Origin: Ignavibacteria bacterium
GTDB lineage: Bacteria; Bacteroidota; Ignavibacteria; Kapaibacteriales; Kapaibacteriaceae
NCBI GenBank assembly: GCA_016191145.1
Contig: JACPPD010000006.1
Location: 38,615-102,614, forward strand
Length of the DNA stretch: 64,000 nt
Reading direction: 5' to 3'
Below are positions 1-8,941 of the stretch, piece by piece. How positions within the stretch are numbered: the stretch's first letter is position 1; each line of letters opens with the position of its first letter. The notes beneath the pieces are model-generated. The model had not been told where the DNA came from, did not search any database, and worked only from the letters and a program-made list of their open reading frames with translations. Position numbers and translations under genes: made by a program.

Positions 1-846
1 GTTGACTCAAACGCTAAAGGCGGTAGGATTACCAATATTGTTTTTCATCCGGCCGAGGCAGCAATTATTTTCGTTGCTGGTTTAAATATGCAAGGAATTT
101 ATCGAAGCATAAACGGCGGTAGGACATGGAAAGTTATTTTGCAAAAGAAGAATAGATTGTTATGGTATTCTGGAGAATCCCTAATTATACGTGAAGTTTA
201 TGGGCAACACGTACTCATAGCGTCGGATATTACAACCGGATCCGTGGAATGGTCCTATGACAATGGGGATACATGGAGATCATACGAAACAAAGGTAACA
301 TCGTCGATTTGTGCCATCGAGTTGATGAATAAGGCACCTTTGGAAATCCTTGCATCCAGTCGGTCTGGGATGATCATGAAAATTAATTTAGAAGAGCAAA
401 GAAGCAGAATTGTGTGGAAAGCAAACGACGAAATCTATGTTGAGATTCCCCGTATTAATCGATCGATTGCGAATTCATCGGATGTGTTTTGTATCACGGC
501 AGGATTTGATTCGACAAAAACAGTGAGTGGACTTATGATATCGAATGACGGTGGTCAAAAATGGAGTTCTGGGTTCCTACCAGGCATTAGTATTTGGGCT
601 ATGGAACAGTGTGGTTGTGGTCATCATATCATTCTCGGGGGATTTTCTGAGTTCAGTTTTGTAAAGGGTGCCGGTTTCCTCGCAGTTCTATGTTTAGATA
701 ATTTGGCAACGCTTAATATTAATAGTATTTTGAAGAGTGGAAGAATCGTATCGTCAATTTGGGATATTTCGAATATTCATGATAGCAAAGGAAATATTGT
801 AGCAGTGGCATTATCAGGTGAAGGTGGCGTTTATTTACTGAAATGA
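1..846 (+). CDS. BNR/Asp-box repeat protein, 5' end outside window
   Basis: The reading frame is open from base 1, so the gene starts upstream of the window; the first ATG inside is at 88 but the frame before it also reads as protein. Three Asp-box-like motifs are visible: INGGRTW, YDNGDTW and SNDGGQKW. These mark beta-propeller blades as found in sialidases, Ycf48-like proteins and VPS10 domains. The protein ends GGVYLLK without a typical T9SS sorting domain. It is probably an exported beta-propeller protein; its ligand cannot be inferred. The region after it, to 1067, has no recognisable gene. Confidence 0.7.
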   Translation, partial: VDSNAKGGRITNIVFHPAEAAIIFVAGLNMQGIYRSINGGRTWKVILQKKNRLLWYSGESLIIREVYGQHVLIASDITTGSVEWSYDNGDTWRSYETKVTSSICAIELMNKAPLEILASSRSGMIMKINLEEQRSRIVWKANDEIYVEIPRINRSIANSSDVFCITAGFDSTKTVSGLMISNDGGQKWSSGFLPGISIWAMEQCGCGHHIILGGFSEFSFVKGAGFLAVLCLDNLATLNINSILKSGRIVSSIWDISNIHDSKGNIVAVALSGEGGVYLLK

Positions 847-1067
847 GTATGAAAGTTATGTAAAGGTATGATAAGTATTCGCTTCGGCTAGCATGTTATA
901 TGTACATCAATATTATAAATATTATTTACGTAACGACGTTTGAACAGTATCGCCCCCGGAAAGCACATCTGTTGTACATCAGTTAGTTGAATAACAGGTG
1001 TACTTGCCGGCATTGCTACTCGGCGGGCTTCATCCTAAAAACTATTACTAAATGGTTGCAATGCGCC

Positions 1068-3203
1068 TCATTCGACGTTTAGCGCCAGATCGATCATCCT
1101 CCGCTCAACATTGGCTTTCACAATCTGTGCCTTAATGCGCGTGCCGAATTGGATGATTCGTTTCTTTCGCTTTCCGATGAGACGATACGTGCGCTCATCA
1201 AAGATGTAGTAATCGTCGGCCAGATCGCGGATGTGCAGCAGTCCCTCGCACATAACGGAATCCAGCAGGAGGAACACACCAAATGCAGTAACACCGGTCA
1301 CGGTGCCTTCGAACGTCTCGCCCATGTGCTCGCGTGCAAGTATTACCTGGGCAAGTTTCGACGATGCACGCTCAGCATCAATGGCCTGCCGCTCCATGAG
1401 CGATGAATGATCGGCGACTTCCGAAGCTCTCGACAACATATCCTTCCATCGGCTTTCTCTGGGTTGCCCCTTAGCATATTCTTTCAAAGCACGATGCACG
1501 AACAGATCGGGATACCGACGAATTGGCGAGGTGAAGTGCGTATATGCGTGAAAGCCAAGTCCGTAGTGCCCAACGTTGTGCTCTGCATATGCAGCCTTTG
1601 CCATACTGCGCAACAGCATTTGATGCACCATAGGTTTCTGCGGCAGATTACTTGCCTGCTTTAGAATGTTGTTGATTTGCGCGGGATTGAGTTTGCCCGA
1701 CGGAGCATCGATACCTATTGCACGAATTACCGAAAGTGCATCGGTAAGCTTGCTTTGATCCGGGTCCTCGTGGATTCGATAGACTATTGGAGGGGGCTCT
1801 TTAACGCGCCATAATTTTTTGAGCGCTTCGAAATGTTCTGCAACAGCGCGATTAGCTGCCAACATACACTCTTCTACAAGCGATGTTGCCAATGTTGCAG
1901 CCTTTACAAGCGCCTGAACTGGCATCTTGTTTTCATCCAGAATAAACTTGATCTCTTGCGTTTCAAAACTGATTCCGCCGTGACGCATGCGCTCTGCCTG
2001 CAGTGCGCGCGCAAGCGTATGCAGGTTTAGAATTAGTTCTGCATGATCGCCCTTGTTGGTGTCGATAATGGTTTGAACTTCGTCGTAGGTAAACCTCCGC
2101 TTGCTTCTGATAACGGTCTCTTCGATGCGATACGATTTTCTGCCCCCGCGCTTTGTGAACTCCATAAATACAGAAAACGTGAGACGAATTTCGTTTGGTA
2201 CGAGAGAACAAATGTTGTTGGAAAGCCGCTCAGGTAACATAGGCACAACTCCATCAACGAGATATGTGCTGTTTGCCCGCTTCAGAGCCTCCTTGTCTAA
2301 TGCGCTTCCTTCGGTGACGTAGTGAGAAACATCGGCAATGTGTACACCAAGTTCCCAATTGCCATTGCTAAGTAATTTTAATGAAAGCGCATCGTCAAAA
2401 TCTTTAGCATCGTCTGGGTCGATAGTAACAACTACGTCGTCAACAAGAGACACTCTTCCAGGCTCCATGGCACCTGGCACCTGGCACATGGTACTTTCAT
2501 CAACAACTTCCTGCGGAAACGCCTTCGGCAATCTGAATTCTTTGTAGATGGCGGCAAATTCAACTACAGGCCGCCCGCTGCGTCCCAGCACCTCTTCGAT
2601 TACGGCTTCCGGCGACGCATTTGCCTGTTCCCACCGCAGAAGGCGACCTATAACTTTATCGCTGTGTTTAGCCCCCTTCAGGTTTTTGCTGTTTACCAGA
2701 AAATCGACGTAATACTTTGGATCGTCCGGTATCAGGAAGAAAAAGCTGCCGTCGAAATGAAGAGTTCCCGTGACGATGTGCGTTGTGCGTTCCACAACCT
2801 TTACAACTTCGCCACGAAGTTTATGTCCTGCACGTACTGCATGCGGCTGTACGAGAACAGTATCGCCATCAAATGCAGTATGCAAGTGCTCCCGACGTAT
2901 GTGAATGATAGTTGCACTGGCGTCGGCACTGCGCACTGTGGCAGAATCGTGGTACATTTTCAGAATACCAACATGACCGCTAAACTGATTTTCTGCCAGC
3001 GCAAATCTTCTTCGCGGCAGTTTGACCAGCAACCCTTCGTTGGTCAGTTTATCCAGTATCTGCCTAAGATGCTCGTATTCATCGGAGTCAGACCGTATAC
3101 CTAAACGTTTTGATATATCCAGGATGAGCAGTGATAAGGGGCTGGCACGAAAAATTTCAAGTACTTCTTCGCGTAGGTTTCGTATGTGATGTATTCTTGG
3201 CAT
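1068..3203 (-). CDS. rnr: Ribonuclease R (RNB-family 3'-5' exoribonuclease)
   Basis: Processive 3'-5' exoribonuclease that degrades structured RNA in the cytoplasm. It has an N-terminal winged-helix region, cold-shock-like domains, the RNB catalytic domain with the Asp-rich metal site DPDDAKDFDDA near residue 265, and a C-terminal S1 domain starting around GTVTGVTAFGVFLLL. The length (711 aa) is normal for RNase R. I start it at ATG 3203 (MPRIHHIRNL), not at 3236, because this ATG overlaps the stop of the upstream regulator as TAATG. That is the junction style of the whole operon and implies translational coupling. The lysine-rich tail of many RNase R proteins is missing. It is the last gene of the six-gene operon. 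Confidence 0.93.
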   Translation of the reverse strand: MPRIHHIRNLREEVLEIFRASPLSLLILDISKRLGIRSDSDEYEHLRQILDKLTNEGLLVKLPRRRFALAENQFSGHVGILKMYHDSATVRSADASATIIHIRREHLHTAFDGDTVLVQPHAVRAGHKLRGEVVKVVERTTHIVTGTLHFDGSFFFLIPDDPKYYVDFLVNSKNLKGAKHSDKVIGRLLRWEQANASPEAVIEEVLGRSGRPVVEFAAIYKEFRLPKAFPQEVVDESTMCQVPGAMEPGRVSLVDDVVVTIDPDDAKDFDDALSLKLLSNGNWELGVHIADVSHYVTEGSALDKEALKRANSTYLVDGVVPMLPERLSNNICSLVPNEIRLTFSVFMEFTKRGGRKSYRIEETVIRSKRRFTYDEVQTIIDTNKGDHAELILNLHTLARALQAERMRHGGISFETQEIKFILDENKMPVQALVKAATLATSLVEECMLAANRAVAEHFEALKKLWRVKEPPPIVYRIHEDPDQSKLTDALSVIRAIGIDAPSGKLNPAQINNILKQASNLPQKPMVHQMLLRSMAKAAYAEHNVGHYGLGFHAYTHFTSPIRRYPDLFVHRALKEYAKGQPRESRWKDMLSRASEVADHSSLMERQAIDAERASSKLAQVILAREHMGETFEGTVTGVTAFGVFLLLDSVMCEGLLHIRDLADDYYIFDERTYRLIGKRKKRIIQFGTRIKAQIVKANVERRMIDLALNVE

Positions 3204-3859
3204 TAAGATCGTTGAATAAAAATGTTTTCGCACCAACTGAATTTTAGTTCAATTGGTGCACGCCCAACTTTGACAGTAAGAATTTTTTCGTTCTCATTAC
3301 GCAGCACTACTTTCATTTGAGTCCCCAGAGTTATGCCTTGTTCGGAAAGCCGACGCAACAGCTCACTATCGTGAGAGGCAACTCTGCGAACGATTACAGT
3401 GTCGTTAACGTCGGCGTCGGAGAGGCGGTCAGATACATCGGGAGGCATTTTTCCTTCTTTCGACGGAATAGGATCGCCATGAGGATCGTACATCGGGTCT
3501 CCCAGGACCTTTGCAATTCTATCTTCAAAGTCTTCACTGATGTGATGTTCAAGGCGTTCTGCTTCTTCGTGAACCTGGTCCCATCCATAACCAAGCGCCT
3601 CTGCAAGATAGGTTTCAATGAGACGGTGATGTCGAATGATTTCCAATGCCACCTTCCTGCCTGCATGTGTGAGCGTAACGCCCTTGTACGATTCGTAACG
3701 GACGAGGCCGGCGTCATCGAGCTTCTTAAGCATTCCGGTTACGGAAGCAGGGCTGACGTCGAGCTGTGAAGCGATGTCGCTTGTCGATGCAGCCTCTGCA
3801 CGCGTCAGCAAATAAATTGCTTTTAAGTAATCCTCAATATTGTGAGAAAGTGCTTTCAT
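3203..3859 (-). CDS. mntR: DtxR/MntR-family metal-dependent repressor
   Basis: 218-aa iron/manganese-responsive transcription factor. It has an N-terminal winged helix (residues 1-65, DIASQLDVSPASVTGMLKKL as recognition part), then a metal-binding and dimerisation domain with HHRLIETYL, EAERLEHHIS and DPHGDPIP, then a C-terminal FeoA/SH3-like domain (from about residue 145). The motifs supply the His/Glu ligands usual in DtxR/MntR proteins. It lies directly downstream of the Nramp transporter in the same operon (51-bp gap), so autoregulation of the operon by Mn or Fe is a reasonable inference. I could not identify an operator. The symbol mntR rests on the neighbour; an Fe-sensing role (DtxR/IdeR) is the alternative. 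Confidence 0.88.
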   Translation of the reverse strand: MKALSHNIEDYLKAIYLLTRAEAASTSDIASQLDVSPASVTGMLKKLDDAGLVRYESYKGVTLTHAGRKVALEIIRHHRLIETYLAEALGYGWDQVHEEAERLEHHISEDFEDRIAKVLGDPMYDPHGDPIPSKEGKMPPDVSDRLSDADVNDTVIVRRVASHDSELLRRLSEQGITLGTQMKVVLRNENEKILTVKVGRAPIELKFSWCENIFIQRS

Positions 3860-3910
3860 ACTAGGAATTCCACCGTGCCGCAGAGAGAGCCATAGAGTTG
3901 AATGTATTAC

Positions 3911-5797
3911 TCACGTGCCTGGTGGAATGATAAGGACGGGAATCGAAACATTATGCCTGACGCGGTCAATCGTAGCACCGCGAATAAGATCGCCTATCAC
4001 GCGGTGTCCGTGAGAAGCCATTACCAGCATGTCGATGTTAAGCTCCTTAACCGCATCAACAATGGCTTTGTTAGGAGTGCCGGGACGCAGGTGCGCTTCG
4101 CACATAACACCTTGCGAAGAGATCTGTGAAACGTAGGTATCGAGTCGTGTACTGTCGGTAAGCGTTTCCGCATCATCAACCGACCTGCCAAAAATGCGTG
4201 CCGTTGTTGTTTCGATTACGTGAATGATAACGAGTGTTGCGCCGCTTCTGGCAATATTCATCGCAGTTGAAATTGCTCTGCTATCTGCCCTGGAGAAATC
4301 CACAGTCACTCCAATTCGCTGCGTTTGCAATGCTGAACCAATTTCGATTACAGATGGTGCTGCATGCGTATCGGCCTCTGCCTCTGTGCCGCCGCGGATC
4401 GGGGCAAACGTGATGTATAAGAGCGTACCGCCCAGGATAAAGACAAGTGAAGAAACAGCTGCAACTATGATAGACGGTGCACTCCCCGACGATGCCCACG
4501 ACGTAAGTTCTTCGTAAATAAGGTTAACGTTTAAACCAACAATGATCATCGCAACGGTCCACGCTAAAATCTTTAGCCACAGATTAATTGCAAAAACACC
4601 CATTCGACGTTTGTCGCTTACAAATCGTATGAGCGGGACAATGGCAAATCCAAGTTGTAAGCTTAAAATCACCTGGGACAGCACCAGCAGCTTGCCAACG
4701 GCTCCATCGCCGACAAGGACGATAACAACAACTGCAGGGATTATGGCCAGTGCACGGGTAATGATTCTTCGCACCCAGGGACGCAACCGCAGACCCAGGT
4801 ATCCTTCCATTACCACCTGGCCTGCCAGCGTACCGGTAACGGTAGAGCTTTGTCCGGCGGCGATCAACGCAATTGCAAATAAAATTGGCGCCAATGCAGA
4901 TCCAAGTAAGGGGGCAAGTAATCTGTGCGCATCGGTGATGTCGGTTACTTCCCGAAAGCCGTGGACATTAAATGTAGATGCTGCGAGAATGAGAATGGCT
5001 GCATTGACAAATAAAGCAAGATTAAGCGCAATTGAACTATCAATAACATTAAACTTTATTGCATCACGTATTCCATGTTCGGTACGCGACGTCGATCGGG
5101 TTTGCACGAGTGCGCTGTGCAAATAGAGATTGTGCGGCATAACTGTAGCGCCAATGATTCCAATAGCAATGTACAGTGCGCCTGAGTCGGGGAGGTGTGG
5201 AAACAAGCCACCTGCAATTCCAACAACATCGGGTTTAGCAAGAATGATTTGCACAAGGAAGGCAACTCCGATGATGCTAATTAATGTTAGTATCACTGCT
5301 TCCATCCTGCGAACTCCTTTGCCGAGCAGCCAGAATAATAGGATGGTGTCGAAGAACGTAATCAGCACGCCCCATAACAGCGGAAGATCGAAAAGCAGAT
5401 ACAATCCCACAGCCATGCCAAGTATTTCTGCCAGGTCGGTAGCAGTGATGGCAATTTCTGCCAAACTATACAGCACAAGGTTAACTGCTCGCGGGTACTC
5501 GATGCGCGATGCCTGAGCAAGGTCGAGGCGCCGCACAATTCCGAGCCGCGCACACAGACTCTGCAGAAGGATTGCCGAGAGGTTCGACAGTACAAGAACC
5601 CAGATAAGTGTGTAGCCATATTTGCTCCCACCCGCTAAGTCGGTAGCCCAGTTGCCCGGATCCATGTAGCCGACGCTAATCAGATATGCCGGACCCATAA
5701 AGCTGAACAAACGCTTCCACCACGTTGTGTGCACGGTAGTGTCGATGGTTCCGTGGATTTCGTCGAGCGACTTTTGTGTTGGCGCAGTCTTATACAT
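3911..5797 (-). CDS. mntH: Nramp divalent metal transporter fused to a universal stress protein domain
   Basis: Proton-coupled Mn2+/Fe2+ importer of the inner membrane (Nramp family), 628 aa. The N-terminal portion (about residues 30-430) carries the metal-site signatures MDPGNW in TM1 and MPHNLYLHS in TM6. The C-terminal part (about 480-625) is a UspA-like domain with the nucleotide-binding pattern ASHGHRVIGDLIRGATIDRV. The start at 5797 (MYKTAPTQK) overlaps the preceding stop as TAATG; the 25 extra residues possible upstream lie inside the porin gene. Nramp-USP fusions are known in Bacteroidota. The porin in front and MntR behind support a metal uptake role. Confidence 0.92.
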   Translation of the reverse strand: MYKTAPTQKSLDEIHGTIDTTVHTTWWKRLFSFMGPAYLISVGYMDPGNWATDLAGGSKYGYTLIWVLVLSNLSAILLQSLCARLGIVRRLDLAQASRIEYPRAVNLVLYSLAEIAITATDLAEILGMAVGLYLLFDLPLLWGVLITFFDTILLFWLLGKGVRRMEAVILTLISIIGVAFLVQIILAKPDVVGIAGGLFPHLPDSGALYIAIGIIGATVMPHNLYLHSALVQTRSTSRTEHGIRDAIKFNVIDSSIALNLALFVNAAILILAASTFNVHGFREVTDITDAHRLLAPLLGSALAPILFAIALIAAGQSSTVTGTLAGQVVMEGYLGLRLRPWVRRIITRALAIIPAVVVIVLVGDGAVGKLLVLSQVILSLQLGFAIVPLIRFVSDKRRMGVFAINLWLKILAWTVAMIIVGLNVNLIYEELTSWASSGSAPSIIVAAVSSLVFILGGTLLYITFAPIRGGTEAEADTHAAPSVIEIGSALQTQRIGVTVDFSRADSRAISTAMNIARSGATLVIIHVIETTTARIFGRSVDDAETLTDSTRLDTYVSQISSQGVMCEAHLRPGTPNKAIVDAVKELNIDMLVMASHGHRVIGDLIRGATIDRVRHNVSIPVLIIPPGT

Positions 5798-7113
5798 TAG
5801 AAATACGTTGTTATTCCGAACTGGACTGCTGCCTGTCGGATTGGTATGTTTCCAAGGACATCCGTAATCCACGTAGTTCGATAATTAGCCCTGACAATTG
5901 TACCCGCTGAGGGATGAAAGGCAAGCCCCAGTGTCCCCGACCAAGTTTCATCGCCTGATGCGCTTTCATCGGTGCTGGAGGGATCAACGTGAAAGTCAGC
6001 GTACTCTAGCCGCAGGGCAACAAACACGGACGATTTCGCAAAGCCAAACGCTGCGCCGCGCCAAACGTTATAATTGAAGTCTGCATACCCTCCAACCTGC
6101 AGCTTTCCGTACACTGGTTCGATGGAAGTAGGGAGATCAACGCTTGCGAGGTTCAATTCAGCGCGAGAATAAAAAGTTTTATCAAACGAACCAATGGAAT
6201 AGTCCGCCGCAACGGCATGCATCCAGAGAGCAGGACCCGTGTTGAGACCATCGACAGACGTCTGCGAATACACGCCCCCTGCATAAGAAAGCCCCAGTTC
6301 GCCAAGCACGGGAGTACTAACGGCAGTACGCGCGCTTATCATCATGCGTCCGTTGAACGAATTTCCAAACCTGCCTGGATCGGATTTTGCTGAAGGCAGC
6401 GATGTACGGCGCAGTTCATTGGAAATAATTGACTCGTTGAGGCCATTTGTTAAATATGTTTCGTAACTGATGGCAATACCCTTCAGAAAGATTTTTCCGA
6501 GAACCCCAATTCCGGGGGCGCTCCACGTGGACGGCAGAATTTGCGTTGCGCTTATGGGCCGATCGATAAAATTCCATCGCGGTCCATCGTGATTTTGATT
6601 GAATGCTCCAATCGGTATCAGAACGATGCCTCCGCGGATGGTAAAGGCACGTGAAAATGCAAGATCGAGTGAAGCGAATTCAATATTGATTTCTTCAGTA
6701 CCGTTTTCGAATTCAATTTCAGTAAGGAATTTAAGGCGATTGGCCGGAGTAGCGGAGAGGAATAAGGTCAGTCTTCGCGCTTGAAAAGAAATTCCCTCGT
6801 TTACGCCGTTGTCATTTAGGCTTTGCATGTTGGCCTCGAGATAACCTCCGATACCTACGTCGGAATCAACTCCCATTAGAAACGGACGGGAGTATATGGC
6901 ATCGACGTTCATCTTAGCCGTATCGGCAGGTTCAGTCGAGCCTACGGGAGAGACATGGCCTTGTGTTGAATCATTCGCAGGCCCTGTCTTCACTGAGTCG
7001 GCTGTTTGAGATTGTAAGCACGATGAGGGAATACCGACAACTGAAACACATGTAAATATTGTTAGCGATAATCGGATAGATTTCATTATTGTAACGTCGT
7101 GGTTAAAATTCAT
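5797..7113 (-). CDS. Outer-membrane porin-like beta-barrel protein
   Basis: 438-aa exported protein. It has a signal peptide (MKSIRLSLTIFTCVSVVG), a low-complexity linker rich in T/S/D, and then many alternating amphipathic strands (e.g. GIGGYLEANMQSL, RLKFLTEIEFENG, VVALRLEYADFHV). It ends in an aromatic residue (ITTYF), as outer-membrane barrels do. The pattern resembles the phosphate-selective porin O/P superfamily. The start could also be the internal ATG at 7086, which gives a shorter n-region. Its position between a Rieske protein and Nramp suggests it admits the metal substrate into the periplasm; that is inference. Confidence 0.75.
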   Translation of the reverse strand: MNFNHDVTIMKSIRLSLTIFTCVSVVGIPSSCLQSQTADSVKTGPANDSTQGHVSPVGSTEPADTAKMNVDAIYSRPFLMGVDSDVGIGGYLEANMQSLNDNGVNEGISFQARRLTLFLSATPANRLKFLTEIEFENGTEEINIEFASLDLAFSRAFTIRGGIVLIPIGAFNQNHDGPRWNFIDRPISATQILPSTWSAPGIGVLGKIFLKGIAISYETYLTNGLNESIISNELRRTSLPSAKSDPGRFGNSFNGRMMISARTAVSTPVLGELGLSYAGGVYSQTSVDGLNTGPALWMHAVAADYSIGSFDKTFYSRAELNLASVDLPTSIEPVYGKLQVGGYADFNYNVWRGAAFGFAKSSVFVALRLEYADFHVDPSSTDESASGDETWSGTLGLAFHPSAGTIVRANYRTTWITDVLGNIPIRQAAVQFGITTYF

Positions 7114-7122
7114 TTGTCGGCA

Positions 7123-7566
7123 TTACATGACAGAGAGCGGAATCAAATAATCCGGTCCTCTCGAATCCACGGCTATGGGAGTCAGGTTCTCTACGGCCGG
7201 TCCGGTGACAACGCGACCATTAACATTGAACGAGCTTCCATGACATGGGCATGAAAATCCATTTGGTTCGGCTTCGAGTGTACATCCTTTGTGGGTACAT
7301 CGCATAACAAAACATTGGACGCCTCCGTTGCCATCGGACACAAGTGCTAGGGGCCGGCTTTTACCAGGTATCGTTATGATAACGATATTTATAGAATCAT
7401 CGTCGGCGTCGAATACACTCTTTGGAACTGCTGCTACCAATCCCGAAACTGCGGCCGTATACTGTGGAATAGTACTGCATCCGCTGAGAATTGCAGTTAG
7501 ACCGGCAGCTGAGAACGCACCGATAGCAAGAGTCCGCGAAGATTCTAAAAACGACCGTCTGTCCAT
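7123..7566 (-). CDS. Rieske [2Fe-2S] lipoprotein
   Basis: 147-aa periplasmic electron carrier. The cluster-binding motifs are CTHKGC and CPCHGSSF, i.e. two Cys and two His in the Rieske arrangement C-x-H...C-x2-H. The N-terminus reads MDRRSFLESS (twin-arginine-like) and continues to a lipobox LSGC near residue 30, so it may be a Tat-exported lipoprotein. The start ATG overlaps the upstream stop as TAATG. It is too short for the Rieske subunit of a bc complex and no cytochrome b is nearby, so it is a stand-alone Rieske protein. It probably passes electrons to or from the di-haem protein encoded just upstream. Confidence 0.9.
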   Translation of the reverse strand: MDRRSFLESSRTLAIGAFSAAGLTAILSGCSTIPQYTAAVSGLVAAVPKSVFDADDDSINIVIITIPGKSRPLALVSDGNGGVQCFVMRCTHKGCTLEAEPNGFSCPCHGSSFNVNGRVVTGPAVENLTPIAVDSRGPDYLIPLSVM

Positions 7567-8765
7567 TACAGACTCTCAAGGAATTTGAGCAATGCCTGTT
7601 TTTCTGAATCGGACAAAGCGCGATAGCCTGCGCGTGATGTCGCCCCCTCACCACCATGAAAATCAATGGCAGCCTGTATGGAACGCGCTCGTCCGTCGTG
7701 GAGCAAGAACATGTTACCACCCTGAGAGCGTGCCGACAAGCCTAGTCCCCACAACGGTGTTGTGCGCCATTCACTGCTCAATGCGCTTCCTTCGGTATAG
7801 CCATCGTCGAGCTCCTGACCCATGTCGTGCAGAAGCAAGTCCGAATACGGATGAATTGTCTTGTTGGACAGATACGGAAGGACTGACTCGCCTGTTTGAA
7901 TTTCTGCGATGTGGCACGAAGCGCATCCGATAGTGTTGAACAATTGTTCACCTTGTTTAACAACTGGATCGCTGGCATTTCTCCGTTCCGGCACTCGCAG
8001 TGTTCGAAGGTAGAACACAACATCGCGCACAGTTGTTGCCAAAATTTCAGGATCAATTTCTCGCTGCACATACACATCAATGGGTTCAAACACCGATGCG
8101 ATTCCAATATCCTGGTTGTATGCATTTGCAGTTTGATGGATAAGGCTCACGGCTCCAGCTTTTCTTCCAAACCGACCTAGCTGGGGGCTCAGGCGTGCTT
8201 GCAGCGGCAGGTCACCAATTGCATAACCTGGTGCATTGACTCTGCTTGTAACGCCGCTGACGCCGTCACCATTTGCATCGGCTCTGTCTTCCAGCGCAAC
8301 AATTGTTGATTCTGCGATTGCTTCGATAAAACCAAGACCAGTTACAGCAGGCGCAAGCAAGGTTGAATGCACAGCGTCTGACGGCAGTTGTTCAGGCATA
8401 TATCCAACAATTGCACGCTGCTGCAATTGCGGTCCTCCTCTGCCAATCCATGGATTACCACCGGGATCGGTTTGACCGAACCGTATCAATGCTGTAGATG
8501 GATGCCCCCTTCCATCACCAGCGTGACAAGATCCGCATGAACTTGCAACGAATACAGGTCCAAGTCCGGTTGATGGTGTAAACACAACGTCGTTGAACGC
8601 AGCGTCGCCGGCAAGATGGCGCCTATGGTCCTGGCTTGAAAGACCAGGTATTGGACCATCGAGAATGTCCGAAGAAGCCGGCAGGTCGGGCACGATGGGG
8701 GAGCATCCGCAAATGAAAATCTGTGCCGACGCAAATATTAGGAGACACAAATAGTATTTAGTCAT
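7566..8765 (-). CDS. Di-haem cytochrome c lipoprotein, DUF1111 (thiol oxidoreductase/peroxidase-like) family
   Basis: 399-aa periplasmic protein with two CxxCH haem sites, CGSCH (in SSCGSCHAGDGRG) and CASCH (in GCASCHIAEIQTG). The LHDGRA and FHGGEGA patterns near the C-terminus are also typical of the COG3488 family of di-haem oxidoreductases. The signal peptide has a lipobox (FICGC). I start at ATG 8765 (MTKYYLCLLIF). The 41 residues possible before it would be translated repeat DNA (DRVIDRV-type) and are not protein. It is the first gene of the operon. COG3488 proteins are often found beside iron-uptake genes in other bacteria. A ferri-reductase or ferroxidase role here is inference. Confidence 0.87.
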   Translation of the reverse strand: MTKYYLCLLIFASAQIFICGCSPIVPDLPASSDILDGPIPGLSSQDHRRHLAGDAAFNDVVFTPSTGLGPVFVASSCGSCHAGDGRGHPSTALIRFGQTDPGGNPWIGRGGPQLQQRAIVGYMPEQLPSDAVHSTLLAPAVTGLGFIEAIAESTIVALEDRADANGDGVSGVTSRVNAPGYAIGDLPLQARLSPQLGRFGRKAGAVSLIHQTANAYNQDIGIASVFEPIDVYVQREIDPEILATTVRDVVFYLRTLRVPERRNASDPVVKQGEQLFNTIGCASCHIAEIQTGESVLPYLSNKTIHPYSDLLLHDMGQELDDGYTEGSALSSEWRTTPLWGLGLSARSQGGNMFLLHDGRARSIQAAIDFHGGEGATSRAGYRALSDSEKQALLKFLESL

Positions 8766-8768
8766 TCC

Positions 8769-8800
8769 TAAATTTACGACATAGGTATTGTTCTTCGCAA
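8769..8800 (-). promoter_or_regulatory. Candidate promoter of the metal/redox operon
   Basis: Reading the minus strand there is TTG (8800-8798), 21 bp, then TAAATTTA (8776-8769), one base off TAnnTTTG. The element ends 3 nt before the ATG at 8765, so the transcript would be nearly leaderless. It lies right next to the repeat array at 8816-8907. Confidence 0.4.
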
Positions 8801-8815
8801 GTTCCGGAAGTAATG

Positions 8816-8907
8816 CCCGGTCAATCACCCGGTCAATCACCCGGTCATTCACCCGGTCATTCACCCGGTCAATCACCCGGTCATTCACCGGGTGATTGAC
8901 CGGGTGA
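8816..8907. repeat. Family 1 12-bp-period array with a 21-bp perfect inverted repeat
   Basis: About seven units of the CACCCGGTCAAT type run from 8816; the last two units are inverted. As a result 8861-8881 is perfectly complementary to 8887-8907 with a 5-nt loop. The array fills the space between two divergent operons and could form a cruciform or RNA hairpin. It translates into artificial DRVIDRV repeats. Confidence 0.9.
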
Positions 8908-8929
8908 AGTTAGAAGGAATGCACATACT

Positions 8930-8937
8930 TAGTTTTG
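8930..8937 (+). promoter_or_regulatory. Candidate -7 promoter element of pntA
   Basis: TAGTTTTG matches TAnnTTTG exactly and ends 4 nt before the pntA ATG. This predicts a leaderless or near-leaderless mRNA. The -33 element is weak (TTA at 8910-8912). Confidence 0.45.
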
Positions 8938-8941
8938 CAAA

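Noticed and set aside
2664..3104. Plus-strand ORF of 146 codons
   Set aside because: Antisense to the N-terminal half of RNase R.
4542..5126. Long plus-strand ORF of 194 codons
   Set aside because: Antisense shadow of the Nramp gene, whose motifs are unmistakable; composition typical of a complementary frame.
8766..8888. N-terminal extension of the di-haem protein
   Set aside because: The extra residues are translated repeat DNA; a signal peptide with lipobox starts at 8765.
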